Origin: Solenopsis invicta | Lineage: Eukaryota; Arthropoda; Insecta; Hymenoptera; Formicidae | Length of the DNA: 64,000 nt | Direction: 5' to 3' | NCBI RefSeq assembly: GCF_016802725.1 | Contig: NC_052671.1 | Location: 3,039,001-3,103,000 of the forward strand | Shown here: positions 12,901-27,800 of the stretch, piece after piece | Position numbering within the stretch: position 1 is the first letter of the stretch | Layout: each line of letters opens with the position of its first letter | Program-made: the position numbers and the translations under genes | Notes under the pieces: generated by a model | Databases searched by the model: none | Told to the model about the DNA's origin: nothing | Seen by the model: the letters and a program-made list of their open reading frames with translations, nothing else

Positions 12901-15900
12901 CGATTCGTTATGCGAATTGTTTACCGGAAGAGCTCGAGCTCGCTGTACGATCTTTCACATAAAAGAGCTGTAAGTACGAAAATGAAAAATCGAACCCAGG
13001 TAATGTAATATATCGTGCACGCTTGAACAAGCTACGCAGAAAGCGCTCATTGTGTTTGTTTTACAAATCTCTCTCTCTCTCTCTCTTTCTTTTATGTATA
13101 TTTTTTTACAATGATTTTTAACTTCATATATCATTCCTTTTCTTCGAGGAAAAATTACATTTTCTGGAGGTACGGCGTTTACATCGTTCTTTTTACGTCA
13201 AGCGTACAATTGAGTGGAGTCAAAGCCGTAAAAGAGTTCGTGAGCATCACTTTTGAAAACAAAGATTGCGCGACAACAACCACATTCGTGACGTTTTACG
13301 TACCAGCGTGTAAGGGATGCTTAAAGTTCCCTCGGCGATTCAATTAAGCCGAGTGAACTAGTGTCACGGTGACATTCAGCACTTTTATCGGCTATTTCTA
13401 CTACGTGGGACTGATAATTTAGGAGTTCGCACAGCGACCGTTCTCCCGCGTGAAATATATCCTACCAAGACCGTGGCAATCCTTTTCGCACGAAATGCTC
13501 CGTTTACGTCATATCAAGAATCCCTCTCCCCCTCCCCCCTGCAAAGAGTAGTTAGTTTCGCAGTGCTAACGCGACTCCACAATCCTGACCCGGCGACAGT
13601 GAAAAATTGTTTTCATCGTATAGAACGTCGGATTACGGTTTTGTTTCGACGCACAATAAAAAGCATACAGCGCAGAATTTTTTTACAACGTAAACTCCCC
13701 GGCGAGTTTAGCGGCGGATATTAATCCTTTTCACGCCATTCGCCGAACGTTTCGCGGGGAGACGATCGAAGACATTGATAAAACAAAGTAACACCGAGTA
13801 ACTTCATTAATAATTCCAGTAGTTCTATGTGAGAATTCTTTAATCCTTCTTTGGCGACGCTGAAAGGAAAGGATTAAAAGCCCCTGTCATGTCCTGAAAG
13901 AAATTTCACTCACCGTTCTCGAATCTACTGGAGGCACTTGAGGAAAAACGAAGTCCGACGTCGTTAGAATGATTTTGTACGGGCCCTTGGACATCCGTTT
14001 CTTAAGCAGTCGTTTCCTGCAATAAATTGTTAACGTATCCAAAACCCATTCTTACTTATTAACATTCATAGGAATTCCAACATTTTATGAATTATTCACC
14101 TATAAATAATGATTTTGACAATCAAAATTTCTGGATGGAATAATTTTAATCGGTATTTTCATATATATTTTTAAAAAATACTGTTGGCAGTAATTAATTT
14201 AAATTTATATTAAATTATACTTTCGTTTCATCTATTTTATGAAATATTTCACTATTTATCAAAATACTTTGATGATAAAGATTATTAGAGAACGAGAAAA
14301 TTTAATGTAATTTTACTTTTTTTCTAATTATTATTCATTCCAATTAAAAATTGAGTAATACGAATCAATTGAAATATCTTGCTTCCTTAAAAAATTGATG
14401 TTAATTCTAAAACTGCATATTTATTTCTTTTCTACCAGAATTTTTTTTTATCAGAAATAAAGGCGTATTCCTGATGGCTAATGGTAATGGGAGGGTTGAC
14501 GCGTGTCACTTTCGGTTTGATTACGGGCTATAAATGATATGATGAACGTGATAAAGTGATCGCTCACCGGATTATAATTGCGACGGCGATGGCGACAAAG
14601 GTGAACAGCAGCGACCCCAGAATAATAGCTACGATATGTGTTGTACGGAAAGACATGTCGGCCAAGCCATCTGTTAAATAATTAATGTGCACTGCATTAC
14701 CCCATTACGAAGTTATCGGGCGATATTTTCGGAATTGAGGGAGCTGCCTATCGATCTCGGGGCGGTGAAGAGATCAAAGGGAGGGCCCTTTTTTTCACAA
14801 CCCTTCCCCATTCCACAAATTATCCCGTGCCCTTTTTGACAGTACCTTCACACTAGCATCATGCGTTATAAACAAAACCTCCATAAATAAATTCTTTATA
14901 ACCGCTTTTACGAGATAAACAACACTACACATTATCAATTGTAAGTCCCTGATAAAAAATCCCTGATAAAAAATTTTTCATATAGAAACAGATATAAAAT
15001 ATGTAAAACATGTCTATTTGGTTTTTTTTTCTTGTATAATCTCTATTTGAATATAAGTAGGTATATAAAAGATAATCTAGAAAAGAAATTTAAAAAAATG
15101 ATTAAAAGAATAAATTTTAGCATTGTTTATTTTGTAAAAAGTAAAAATTTAATTGAGGGTAACGTTAGTAATTCTCTGAAGGAAAATTAAGCAATAACAA
15201 ATATTTTATATTTTAAAACATGCACTAACGTGTATTTATTTAATATAGTTAATTTCAATCACCATTATTATTGATTATTTATTGATTATTACTGATTTGT
15301 TGTCGAATCATGCTTTCTACAAGATTGCGGGCAAAGTTTTGGGTAAGCACGAAATCTCTTCTGAACGTGCCAAGATAACAGCAAAGTCAACATACGTTTT
15401 TCTCTAAGTCTTTTATCTTTGTGATTGAGACGAAGCTAAAACCTAGAGTGCTACATCACAATTGTTTCACGATTTTCATAATTATTTCGATCGTCTATGA
15501 ATATTTTTAATTTGTCTTATGGTTTTTTTTTATTTTTTTTACATTTTCATGTTTGTGAAAATGTTTTAAAGAGCAAATCTCGTGAAAGCATAATAACAAA
15601 TTACAATTAATTATAGCGCTTATTAGATATCATACTAAATAAATATATTTTAGTTTACGTGTATTTTTAAAATATAGTTTCTTTTAGTTTAGAGATGCTA
15701 CGGAAATGTTCTTGTGCTATTAACTGTATAATAAATAAATATAAAATGATATAAAAATGATTATATGTAGAACAATGTAGAATCCAATCGCAATTTTATT
15801 TTGTGCAAAAAGACTATTGGAAAACATTTTTTAATTAATTTTTTTATTATTTTTCTTTTCTATATATGGATAAAGGTTACACAAGAGAAAGAATGCATAC

Positions 15901-18900
15901 ATATTTTATATATAAAATTATATACATTTATATATTTTTTTATATGAAAAATTTTTTATCGGATTATCTACATATTGGTTACATCGTTATCAAGCGTGAT
16001 TTCCCATTATATTGCTTTCAATATTATATTAATTACGATAAAGTTGTTGCATCCACAGAAAAGATTTCAGGATCCAACACTATTACTTTTCCGTGTATCA
16101 TAAAATAAGAATGATAATTATTGCAGGCAGAAGAATATTTTATTTTTAAATAGAAAAATTCTTAAATCTTGAATAAAATAATCTTGATGCTATCCCAATA
16201 ATTTTCTCAGACAAATTGAGATTCGACAATAGAAATTTGTAGCAATGTTATAATATTTTTCATTTAACAATTAATTAGCTCCGGACTCTCAAAATTTAAA
16301 CACAATTAATAATGAGAAAATAGGCTAATGAGAGTCAACGCGGGTAAAAGTGCGCAATCACAAGTATTAAAATTAAATCATTAATTCATTCTAAATTACA
16401 TACTGTTCGTTTGTAATTTAGAAATAAATAAATGATTTAATTTTCATATTTGTAATTGCGCACTTTTACCCGCGCTAGCTCTCATTAGCCTATTTCCCAA
16501 TTATTAATCCTATTTTTTATTTAACAGTAGGCTGATTTAAAAAAAATTTGAAGGAATTTTTATTATTCTGATAAAATATCACGAAGGTCCACAAAGAAGC
16601 TTGTTTCGCAGAAGACTTCGTCTCGCAGTATAAAAGCTTATAAAGGACTTTACGTGCAGAAAAAAGCTGAGCTTTCCACGAATTCGTTAGTTATAATGCA
16701 TGCATGATTATAATAATTATAATTGCAATTGTGTTTTATCTTTTTTACGAGAGAATGGTTGTCCTCTCGGTCTCCTATCAGCGATGTCTCGAATTGCACA
16801 ATGGTTAACCATCAGACGTTATAACTTCGAGTAAAATTTCATTCTAAATATATGTAAGCTGAAATTTATGTGTTACTGTTGTCAGACAGTAAATCAACTT
16901 ATTTAATCCGGCAAAAGAGAATAGGAATTATCAATCTCATCTCAATAGCACTTTACTTTCGTACCGCATGAGATTGCAATAAGATTAAGTACGTCGAGAA
17001 TACTTTTAGTCATGTTAATATGATAGAAGTCCTTTCTGAGAGGGCGTATGAAGAGATACACGCGTACGCCTATATTATCATATTTTATGCGGGAATGACT
17101 CACTCGGACAATCACCGTCGACGTCGCAGGACGGCAGATCGGGCGCCTCGATGTTGAGAAACGCCACCGCACTTGGCGTCAGCTGCTGGACCAGCAGTTG
17201 CTGATACCGCTCGATCACCGCGAGGATCGGCTCCCAGCCGGCGTCGCGCCAGTTCAGCAGGGCGTATGTGTACATTTTGTTGTTATGGCTGTCAAGAGTG
17301 CTGTTGTCGCGCGTTAACACGGTCAGCGATTCGTTCAGTCGATCGAGCAACGCCAGCGTCGCGTAATCCTGCGTGCCGTTGAAGATCCTCCTCACATCGT
17401 ACCTGCGTAAGAAATCGTCGGGAACGTCTCGCAAGGAGAGGCGACGCGGCGTCGCGACGCCCCGCCGCGCCGAGGACGCCGCCGCTGACCGACCCCATGA
17501 GTTAATCACGGGGCGAATTACACGGATCGACGCCTACAATTAATTCGGTTCGATGATCCGACAGACGCGATTTGTATTATAATTCGGGATAGTCGCATTC
17601 GCACGAAGGTGGAGTTTCGTAATTACGTAGCCTCGTTGTTGTCTCAATCGAGCGAGTCCCTTCGATTAAAATCAACTTCTCAACCAATTTCCCGACAACC
17701 TATACATTCCCGTCGATAAATTTCGTTTGTCTGTTAACTCATTCGCAGTGTGGCGAAGATGAGATTTTCGTGCTACCACTGTGCGAAAGAAAGTTTCTTG
17801 GATTTCCATTACGATTTTGGTATTAAGGATTTTCAGATTGCCTGAATCAGAATTTTGAAATTCAAAATGGCAAATTTAATACGGCGGATCGAAATTTGGA
17901 AAAATGATTGGACTCTTATAAAAATGATTAGGAAAAGCAGGCGTTTGATCTGTCACCTATAATAGAATAACAAAATTCTGATATATTTAGATTCAGCGAC
18001 TTCGACAATTTTGAAGTACTCATTTTTATAAAAATTCAATCGTTTGATCAAACTTTGATCCGCCATATTGAATTTGCCATTTTGAATTTTGAAATGCTGA
18101 TATTATGTTGAGATTCAGCGACTTCAAAAACCATAGAACCATGTCAAGTTTTATATAAATCGCAAAAGGGTAAATCGGTTTTTTTTTTTAGATGCGCTTA
18201 TGAACTACGACGCTACGTTATACATAGATGGCACGTTTTTTTCTGTTCACATATACCACGTGCACTGTGAAAGGGTTAAACAATTAATGCCACTCTAACG
18301 AAAAATACGACGCACACGCGTCGAATAAATTGTCGATATTCGCAAAGTTAAAATGACAGCGAATAACTGTTCGGGCATTTTGGAAATTATTTCAATATTT
18401 TGTATTACTGTGTTTTACAATTTCTTTAAACATATTAATGTTAATTTGTTAGAGCACACACGTATTAAAAATGTTATTTATAAAACAAAGAGGTGCCTTT
18501 GCGATCGAAGCTACATGCCTAATGTAATATCATGAAGATGTATCTCTAGAGAAACAGAAGAGCCACCGATTGCATTAGGGCAAGTTAACGTTTCCTGCTG
18601 ATATTCCAACGACCTTTAAGAGTCCATCTTGGAAGGATTTACCAGGCAACGTGGAATTTTTGCCATTATAAATCTTCTCCTGAAGCTGGTACTTATATCC
18701 CTTCTTGTCAAGTGTATACAAAGAAAATAAGGTACAAGTATTCTGAAGAACAGGTGATTAATTACGTAATTCCTGGGACGTTAATTAATTTGCCAACGTG
18801 ACTGCAAAATTATTCATGACCCGCGTTGCTGCGTTCTTGCACGACTACGACATTTGTGGATGACTTAATTGCGATTATTAATAATAATTGGGATTTAAGA

Positions 18901-21900
18901 CGCCTCAACTTGTTGATATCAATTTCGAGAAGATTCTTAAAAAAAATACATATTCATGACGGAGAGAATATTATTCATCACGAACGGTTGTCGCGCGTTT
19001 ACTTAGGAGATTATATAAGGCAGATTCTAGCCTGAGATGGAAAGCTATGAATATTACAGGATCCTACGCATTGATCTAAGAGAAATCAACGAATAAGATA
19101 GCTAGAACGGATTTTATCATTTATGCCAAATTTACAATTAAAAATATTTGTACTATACTAAACAATCTATATCTCTGTCAATTAATTTTGTATTTAAATT
19201 TGTATTTAAAAGTCCAATTTCGTATATGACGAAGAGACTGTATAGTATTACACCTCGAGTCCAGAATGTTCCAAACCCGCAGCTACTCACATCGATAAAG
19301 TGTCTTCGGGTTAACGTCGTTAATAATTGATTACCTCTGATCAAGCGGCGCGACCACAAGTAGATTTTCCATCGTGGTGCTGCTGAGATTCCTCGGCGGG
19401 ACGAATCTACGCGTGGACTGCTGCAACCTCCGCAACCTCTCGTCTGTCTCCGGGGTCGCGTACGAGCCGGCGCGAGTTACATTCGAGGTAGAAAAATTGG
19501 AAGACTGAGTAATCGCGGAGTGGGCCAAGGTCGATGAGTCGGTGGGGAGCGACGTGGGCGGCGAGTCGTCTGTCGGAAGGAAGAGGTCGATATCCTCCGG
19601 GTGGATCATCAGGATGACGGAATTCTGAATGTGCGTTTGCCACGCGACGTTCAGTTCGATCAGAACGCGGCTCGTTATCTCGTCGAGTAGCGGCAGACAG
19701 AGCACCGTTGCTGGCAGAGAAAAAGGAAAATCAAGTTTGCACGTGAATAACGGGTGCGAAAAGGAATATGAAACACTTGCAAAGATAAACGAGTAAAAAA
19801 GTGCAAACAAAGCAGGGACCTCATGGACGATTTATGATCGTAATTGATTTTATTATTTATTATTTACGATTTATTACATTTTAAATGATTTGTAATTTGA
19901 TGATCATAGATGGATAAAAGGATAGGATAAAAAGATAAAACAAAGTTACTTTGATAATCCTTTTTTTTGTAAGAGTTCTTCGTGAATATATATTCATATG
20001 TGTATGAAAAAGTCTTTTCAATATCATTATTCCATATATAACGGTATTTTGGAAACTGTATTCAAGCAAAATCTAGGAGATCCACTTTAGTCTTGTTAAT
20101 GAATCAAACTTAATATATTGTATTAGTAAGTTCTACCTACTTAACCCTGGTATTAAAGGCTTTGGTTGTGCAGTAACTGTTATTTGTTTCAGTGTATCAC
20201 AAAAACGACGCGTTTATATATCTAATTGGATAAAGTAAAATATTTGATAAAATCTCGAAAATTTTCCGACGAGTTATATTAGTTTACTATAAAAATAATA
20301 TTTGAAAAGTCCAAAATATATGTTTCATCAATACGAGAAAATCAAAACGAGAGGCAGAGGGAAAATCTTCAAGGTAAACAGCAAAATCCATCTTTTTTAT
20401 GATATAGTTTTACGTCGAATCATATATTTGCCATCAAGGGTGTAATATTCGATACTCTTTACTTTGTGCCTCTGTAAATGTGTGTGCACGTGTGCGAGGA
20501 GGAGAGTCAAGGAATGAGCCAAAAATGAACACGGACGATGGATAGGGAATCGTGGAAAATGATATATTATATCTAACGACCAGAGGACGACCAGTCGAAT
20601 GGAGATGAAATTTATACCTATAATCTTAATCACCCTGTCAGAGGTACGTTAAAACCGGAGATTTTAATTAAAATATTACCCGGGGCTCTCGGGGCGAAGT
20701 ACCATGTAAAACTAATTAATATCAACTGTTCGCTCTCTATCGCGGAAACTTTGAAATGTACGTCGCAATGACGAAGTGGATTTTCGATGCATTAATTGAG
20801 CGAGAGGGCGAAGCCCTATCGTAGATCAGGAGAAGCCATTTTGTGATTTCGTATCCTTCACGACTACGTAAACACTGTACGGGTAATTATGCCCTCCCAA
20901 CTCGTGGGAGGAGGTCGCGCTTGCCTCGGCGAAACGCCGCGAAGCGAACCGAACGGTTCATTCATAAGGCTGAAATTAATTAAAACACTTTGACTACGTC
21001 ATATTGAGATATACGTTCGCTTGAGCCCGCTCCTGAAAGGGTCACGTCGCGTCGTACCCATTACTCGATTCATTTACATCCGCAAGCATGCCGCCGGGCG
21101 TCCGTAAATTGTCGTTAACCAAGTTGCGCTGGCGGAGATGATGAGATGCGCGATTACGCGACGGTCGATTATACGCCACGCGAAAGGATTTGCAAATAAT
21201 CCCGACGAAATTTTAATTCGCGTAACGATCCTCGAATGGCTCGTAAAATTCCTCGCCCCATTTTGCTTCGTACATATTGCAGTTGGAAGACCTGCGGATT
21301 GGCTGCAGGTGGCTTTTATCGTCGTGGTTCAGCAGCCGAGCGAGTCGCGTCTACGTCCTCCTTTATGTACGACGGAAACATTTAGAAAGACGTTGTTAAC
21401 TTCACGATCCTCTATAAACACACATCGCGTATGCGTGAGAGCAATCTTCTTGTCTGTTACTTTTGCCCCCGCCGGGAATTTCACCATCGCTGAGCCATCT
21501 TAATCTCCATGTAAAGCGAAGAAAGGATTTGCGAAGAGAATCAGGTATGGATTTTCGCTCAAAGAGCATATAAACAGTAATAATAATTCGCGTCTGTTTA
21601 CGTCGCAACGTCATGCGTATTTTATTTCAGTCTCGGGGCGATATTAATTTTCAAACGAATTAGCGTTTTTACTCCGTAAAACGTGTAATGAATTCGCATG
21701 TTTATTTTAACGATGAATCGCTTCTCCTTTGACGTCACTCGTTTCCCGGCAAATGACAAAATTTCGTTACTTCCTTGTAAGAGGAGCAACGGATTGCTAC
21801 TTAAAACTGAATGACTTCTAGTATCTCGGTGTAATGTCGTAGAAAGGAAATCGACTTTGAATCGGATCAAATTGAGTTAAGGTTCCGCGAGGCATCCTAT

Positions 21901-24794
21901 ATAAATTCGTAACGACAAAGGAACGTAATTAAAGGATTAAATCGCGTACACCATCTGGAATAGTTGAGAGTTGATGGCGTCGTCATCATCAAACTGCGTC
22001 GTGTCAGTCGCGGGACGTTAGAACTGCATGCAGCATAAACGTCCTTTATCACGAAGGGACTTCAGAAGGGAAGGACAAAGAGGGCACGTGTACACGTAGC
22101 GTCGTTCGCGTTCGCCACGCGCCATTTAATCCTCAATCCGATAGTTTCAATAGTTACTTCAGCAAAGAGGGAGACAGAAACAGATAGATAGATAGATAGG
22201 GATAGAGGGAGGAGACGTATCAGAGCTGTGAGTGCAGAGTAATGCTCGTGAGTTTCCGTATAATGGGATTAAGGGTGCGTTACTTACCACGACGGGAAAC
22301 GCTGTGCGCGGACCTTAGAATTCTGCGGATCTGCTCGAGGGTGGCGCGATGGGGTAGAATCAAGTGGTAGCGCAGGACGACGCCGATCCTTCGGAATGCA
22401 TCGATTACGGCACGGTCCAGGCTGGTCCACGGCTCGCGATCTGCGGTATTAATCGTGTCCCTCTGTCAAATGCGCATTAAAATTCAACATGCGCGTCGCG
22501 TCGCGTCGCGTCGCGTTGCGCGGCAATATCGCGTTTTAATGAACAGTCGAGCACGTTTCGATGGTTCCTGGGTCGTTATCATTGCTATCGTTCTAAATCC
22601 TTTCGCATTGCTCGCGTATTTGCGATGTAATTCCGACTGGACCGAGCCAGATTGGGCTGTGACGTCAGGAACGAAAAGCCATATGTAATATTCTCGTGCG
22701 GCGCACGTTGAAATAAATGAGCTTTTTTACAACGCGCCTTCTCTCTCACATCGTTTGACGGAGCCGACTTGCGAAAATACGTTACGTAATTCTCACGAAC
22801 CAAGTCGCGAATGAATGTATAAAGACTGTAAATTTTAATCAACTGTCACGTAATATTTCTGTTGAAAAGGGCGTATTTAGATTAAATATTTTCCGACACT
22901 CTTTTATGGGCGAGAAACAAAAAAATAACCGCCGTGTTAATTCGGACGAGTCATGGCGATTGGTGTGATTGCACTGATAAAATCAAAAACTATAAGCATA
23001 ACTCTCAACATACGAGCAATCTCTATATAAAAAGAAGTTAATTTTTACAAATAATGTCCTTCAAAATATTTAAATGATTTACATATTTTTGTTATTTTTA
23101 TTTAAAAAAATCATTTTTATTATTCTTTTATTGTGTAAAATTTTATTAGTTTTGAAATAATTTAAAGCGGGTAGAAAATATTATGTGTTGAACAAACATT
23201 GAAGTAAAAAACAGAAGTTGAAATAATATCTGAATTTTTTTTATCAATTAGTGTTATTTGCTCCAATCCTTTGAGAACAATTTGACTATAGTTATGCAAG
23301 AAACGTCCAATCAGATGAAGTTTGTTTTAAGAAAAATGTAAATAATATTTTATTAATATGTGATTTAAAAGTGTAGGTACACGAAAAGAATAATATTGCT
23401 GAAGTATTTAGATATTTATCTGTAGACAGATCTGAAAATAATTTTATTAAACCATCAAAATAATTATGACAGATGTTCAGGCATAATGAGCAACGCTGCA
23501 AAAAATTTTTACACTCTAGCAATGAATTTTAGAGTTCAACATAATTATTTTGATGGCATAATAAAATTATTTTCGGATCCATAATTCAACTAAATTTTTA
23601 AATATTTTAGTAAAACCGTTCTTTTCATGTAAAAACGGTTTTTTTTTTTAATTAATTTTAACACATTAGGCTTGGATGTTTTTTATTTAATTTACGGACT
23701 ACCCACTATTACAATAATTAAAAAATTGTAATTTTGTGTAATTAGACGTTTTCTCGCGTAACTATGGCTAATTATACGTACAACGTGAGTGTTCGAAGAC
23801 TTACCCATACTGATGACAACCGCAGTCTTCCACTGCAAATGAAGAAATATTTCCACTACGGCATTCGCCATTGACGGTAATGACGGAGAGAGCCTAAAGA
23901 TGGGAGACAGATCCCTTTCCCTTAAATCTCTCTGGAACATAAGTTATCGACATTTACGATCTCAAATTTTAACGAGGCGTTACTCGAGACGTTTTATTTT
24001 CGGTCTACGGTGCATCTATCTATGAAATCAATACTATCCGACGAACACAAAATTGTTTTACAGAAAAATGTTTGTAAAAGTTCTCGGGATATTTATTTTT
24101 ACGCACTTTTCCATTCAAAAGCAACAGCACACATGCGTGTCGTTTATTTGCGTTTCTCATAATAACATAAAATTCAAAATATTCCTTACTGACGTATTTC
24201 GTTATAATGGCGTCCTAAAACAATTTTCGTTCCGTTACTTCTTTTAGTTTATTGAAAACTGCTTCGGAAAAGAGTTAAATACAATGGTGCGCGATGCTGT
24301 GAAATTCAGTTCCTCTTTCTAGGCGAGACAAGCGAAATATCCGAAAGTATCCGTCGGATTCGCTGAAACGACGACATAACTGTCGCCTTGGGTAACGTAT
24401 GAAATATCTAGGAGCAGATAAAGACGAGCTCTTTCGTGGGGTGGCGATCTGTTTCTCTCAAGCGAATTGTGCTTTATGATAAAGCTCGCGTTGAGTGAAA
24501 GGAGGAAATTTGCAAAACTTTATATTACCTCGTCGAAGCACCCGACGGAGTTGTACGCTGCGAGTTTGCTGCTCGCATCGGAAATGTCTATAATTGGACG
24601 TGCGCCAATTAGAAAACTAAATAACGGGAAATAACCATTTATCCGACCCGATTCAAATGACGCTCGCAAGTCGGCATTAAAATTGGCTCTTTCAGTGGAA
24701 TCAATTGCGCGAAGACCGCGAGACAGAATTCACGGCCTCTCCAATTTCAGTCCGGCTATTACGCTGCATGTAATTATTTACGAGCGTACGCGCG

Positions 24795-24838
<44 letters not shown>

Positions 24839-27800
24839 TTTTCGTTATTTTAACTTCTGCTTGCCGGGAAAAGTGCAACGCGGGAATAAATAACGTCGCG
24901 CTATATTTCACGGTTTGCTACGAACGCATCCCGCAATAATCATACTGCGAATTTTGCATTTAATTTTTTCTTTCGTCTGCATTCCTGGCGATGCAATCTC
25001 TGTTATTTTTTACTTTTATTAATAATCAAACTTACTTGTAACGTTGTTACAATTACTTTTTTCTTTCAAATAACGGTGTTATTTTTCTTTTCTCGTAACT
25101 GTAACGGTAATGTACTTACACTTTTTCTGTAACGATAACAAGTTTAACAGGTACTTCCATCGTCCTTTTTACATTTTGAATATATTTGTGACAATTTCCG
25201 CGCGTTATGTACGTGTGAAATTATTTTACATATTTTTTTAAAGTGTCATAAACCAATTTTATTGTTGCATATCAAAATGTGTAATATTATTAAAAAACAA
25301 AAATTTTGAGTTTAAAATTTTTAAAATTTTTAAGAATTACATTTTTTTTTATATTTATTTTCTAAATTGGTTTTAGTAAAATTTTATTAATTTTAGTGCA
25401 TTTATAACTATATCAATCAGTGATAATTGACTATCTTTCAGTGATAAAATTATATATTAACTTTGGTTAATGAGAATTTCCCTCTCTTAATTGAGGTCAT
25501 TGAATTTGAATTGATTGAGACAGTAATAATCTCTGAATATTACAGTTATAAATATATTACTACAAATTAGTGAATAATACACTAATTCCGATTTAGAGAG
25601 TACAAATTTAATAAAAACAAAAATCTTTTATCTGCATTTCGAGCATTCTTATTTTTTGTACTCTTGCAAATGTAAGATATAAAATAATTGTTTTTATTAA
25701 TATTTTAATAAAAACAATAAAAAGATTTAAGAATGCTCAAACTGCAAATAAAAAAAACTTTGTTTTTATTAAATTTATAAATACAGCGAAATTTGTAACA
25801 CTTTGCAACCTTAATTTTATACTTAAAAATTTTAACATCAATTTTAATCTCAAACTCAAAATTGTTCTTAAAACGTGTGCGACAATTTTGATTTATGACA
25901 TCTTAAAACTGCATACCTAATTTTGTTTCAGCATTAAACAATTATGGAAAAAATAGCGTTACTTTTTAACCAACAATAATAATAATTTACTTTTTAGAGT
26001 TCGTAATTCATAACGCTAACTAGTTCGTTTTTTCGAACGAGTTACCTTTAAAAAATAACTTTTACAACCCTGTTTATTACTTTACAAATTAATGCGGGAT
26101 ATGTATTTACTAATAACAGTAACGAACAATCGAGGTGTGACATCGGCACTTACAAAAAAACACGTCGGAATCTGCGTATAAAAAGGTTTGCGCTGATTCA
26201 ATTTGAATACAAAGCGAAACACGCATCAATATGTGCTATAAATGCCACTCGGACAGGAAAATTATTTCCTTTTTTAATTTTTCAAATTTATTTTTATTTG
26301 ATTCCCATAAAATAATAACCGTGAAAATAAATATAGTACATAGGGGACAGTTTTTGACGTGTGCGATTGAATCAGTGATACAAGTCAACAACAATCAGAT
26401 ACGCGCGAGGAGCGTGAAGCTTGATAACTCTGGCGCGACGTAAAATTTTAAAGCTGTCCCTCTAGTTCCCTTCTCACCCAGAGAAGACTGCAATAATACA
26501 TCAGCAGTTTCGTTTCACCTCAATTATTTGCCCGAGACTCAAGTCGCGTGTGCCTCGAGATACCGGAAATGTACCTTAATTGCTGTTCAACGGCTCCGAT
26601 AACTGCGCAAACTTGGAGCGAGAGAGAGAGAGACCTCCTGCAAATAAACGCGATAAACACTCACCAGCGGACAGGTCCAAGTTAGCAGCGGTTTATTCCC
26701 AAGATGCGCGAGTTTGGCGGCGACCTCGCAGATCGAGCTGTCGAGCGTGGCTATCACCGCCTTCGTGTTGCTCTCGCCGAGAGCGTGGATCAGCGCGCCG
26801 AGGCCCCCGGTTTCCGTCTCACACGTCACTGGAAATTTAATTAATCGGACCGTTTAGCGCTCCCATGACGATCGGTTGACTCGGCGCGCGGTTCCGGCCC
26901 GACCCCGATCTTTCACCCCCCTCTGGACAACTTGTTATTGTGGCGACGCGCAAGGCAAATGCGTTAGGAGAGGGTGGCGAGAGCGGGTGTTGTGTGACGT
27001 ATATTGATCTAATGGCGCAATTTTCAAGGGGTTCGTGTGTCGGCTATTGATTCCGATAAGCTCACTGTCCTTTTCCATCCGGAACAATAACGAGACGGCT
27101 ATCGCGCGCTACTCTCCTCGCACTACTCTGGTAGCAGCCGGCACTCGGCAACATCAAATCCGATTTGGCGTTTGGCTCGTCGCAATTGAAACGCGATTCT
27201 ATTCAGATTCGCGCGGAGAGATGATACGTACGCGTGTCTCTGTGCAACCGTTGGCGATTGTGTTGAATACAACAGTGCAAACAGTACGGCGGAGACGCTA
27301 TTAGCTGCGCTTCCTGAGCGTGCATCTCTCTCTATCTCTCTTTCTCTCTCTCCCGACCGCTCTCGCGGGAAGATCCGGCTCGCAGAGGGGAGTCGCCAGA
27401 GCAATTCTCGAGCTTCGACGTATCAACTTCGTGCCACGCGAATCGCATTATATTCCGGTCGTGGTGTTGTAGACATCGTAGACTCCAGTTTGCTGTGTCA
27501 TTTCCGCGAGACCTCGCGCGCGTATCCGTTTACAAACGTCACTCGAGATCCTCGTAAAAAAAAAAAAAATACACCCGACTTATTGGCGTTGGCGGTTCGA
27601 AATGACACTCAAATTGAGGATTGGAGGTCTATTTGGGAGATAACACTCGAATGTCAACGCCTGCAGTTCCTTAATGAAGACTTTACAATTTACACGATCG
27701 CGAAACAACGGTTTGCGAAAGCACCTTGTCCATAGATTACCGAGATTGAAAGCCGCACGCGTGACAGCAAAATGACAACAGGCTGTTCTCATTTGGCTAT

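Larger units (their letters stand above)
22441..23804 (-). other. Intron 3
   Basis: Contains a GCGTC pentanucleotide tandem (about 22491-22521) and copy 2 of the dispersed inverted-repeat family (about 23398-23617). Confidence 0.8.
23932..26664 (-). other. Intron 2 (2.7 kb)
   Basis: Contains a CA microsatellite (24803-24836) and a set of nested inverted repeats between about 25.0 and 26.1 kb. No coding exon. Confidence 0.8.

Noticed and set aside
17403..17509. Extending exon 6 upstream to the ATG at 17509
   Set aside because: The frame is open, but a strong acceptor TTCTTACGCAG lies at 17413-17403 and its phase matches exon 5 exactly.
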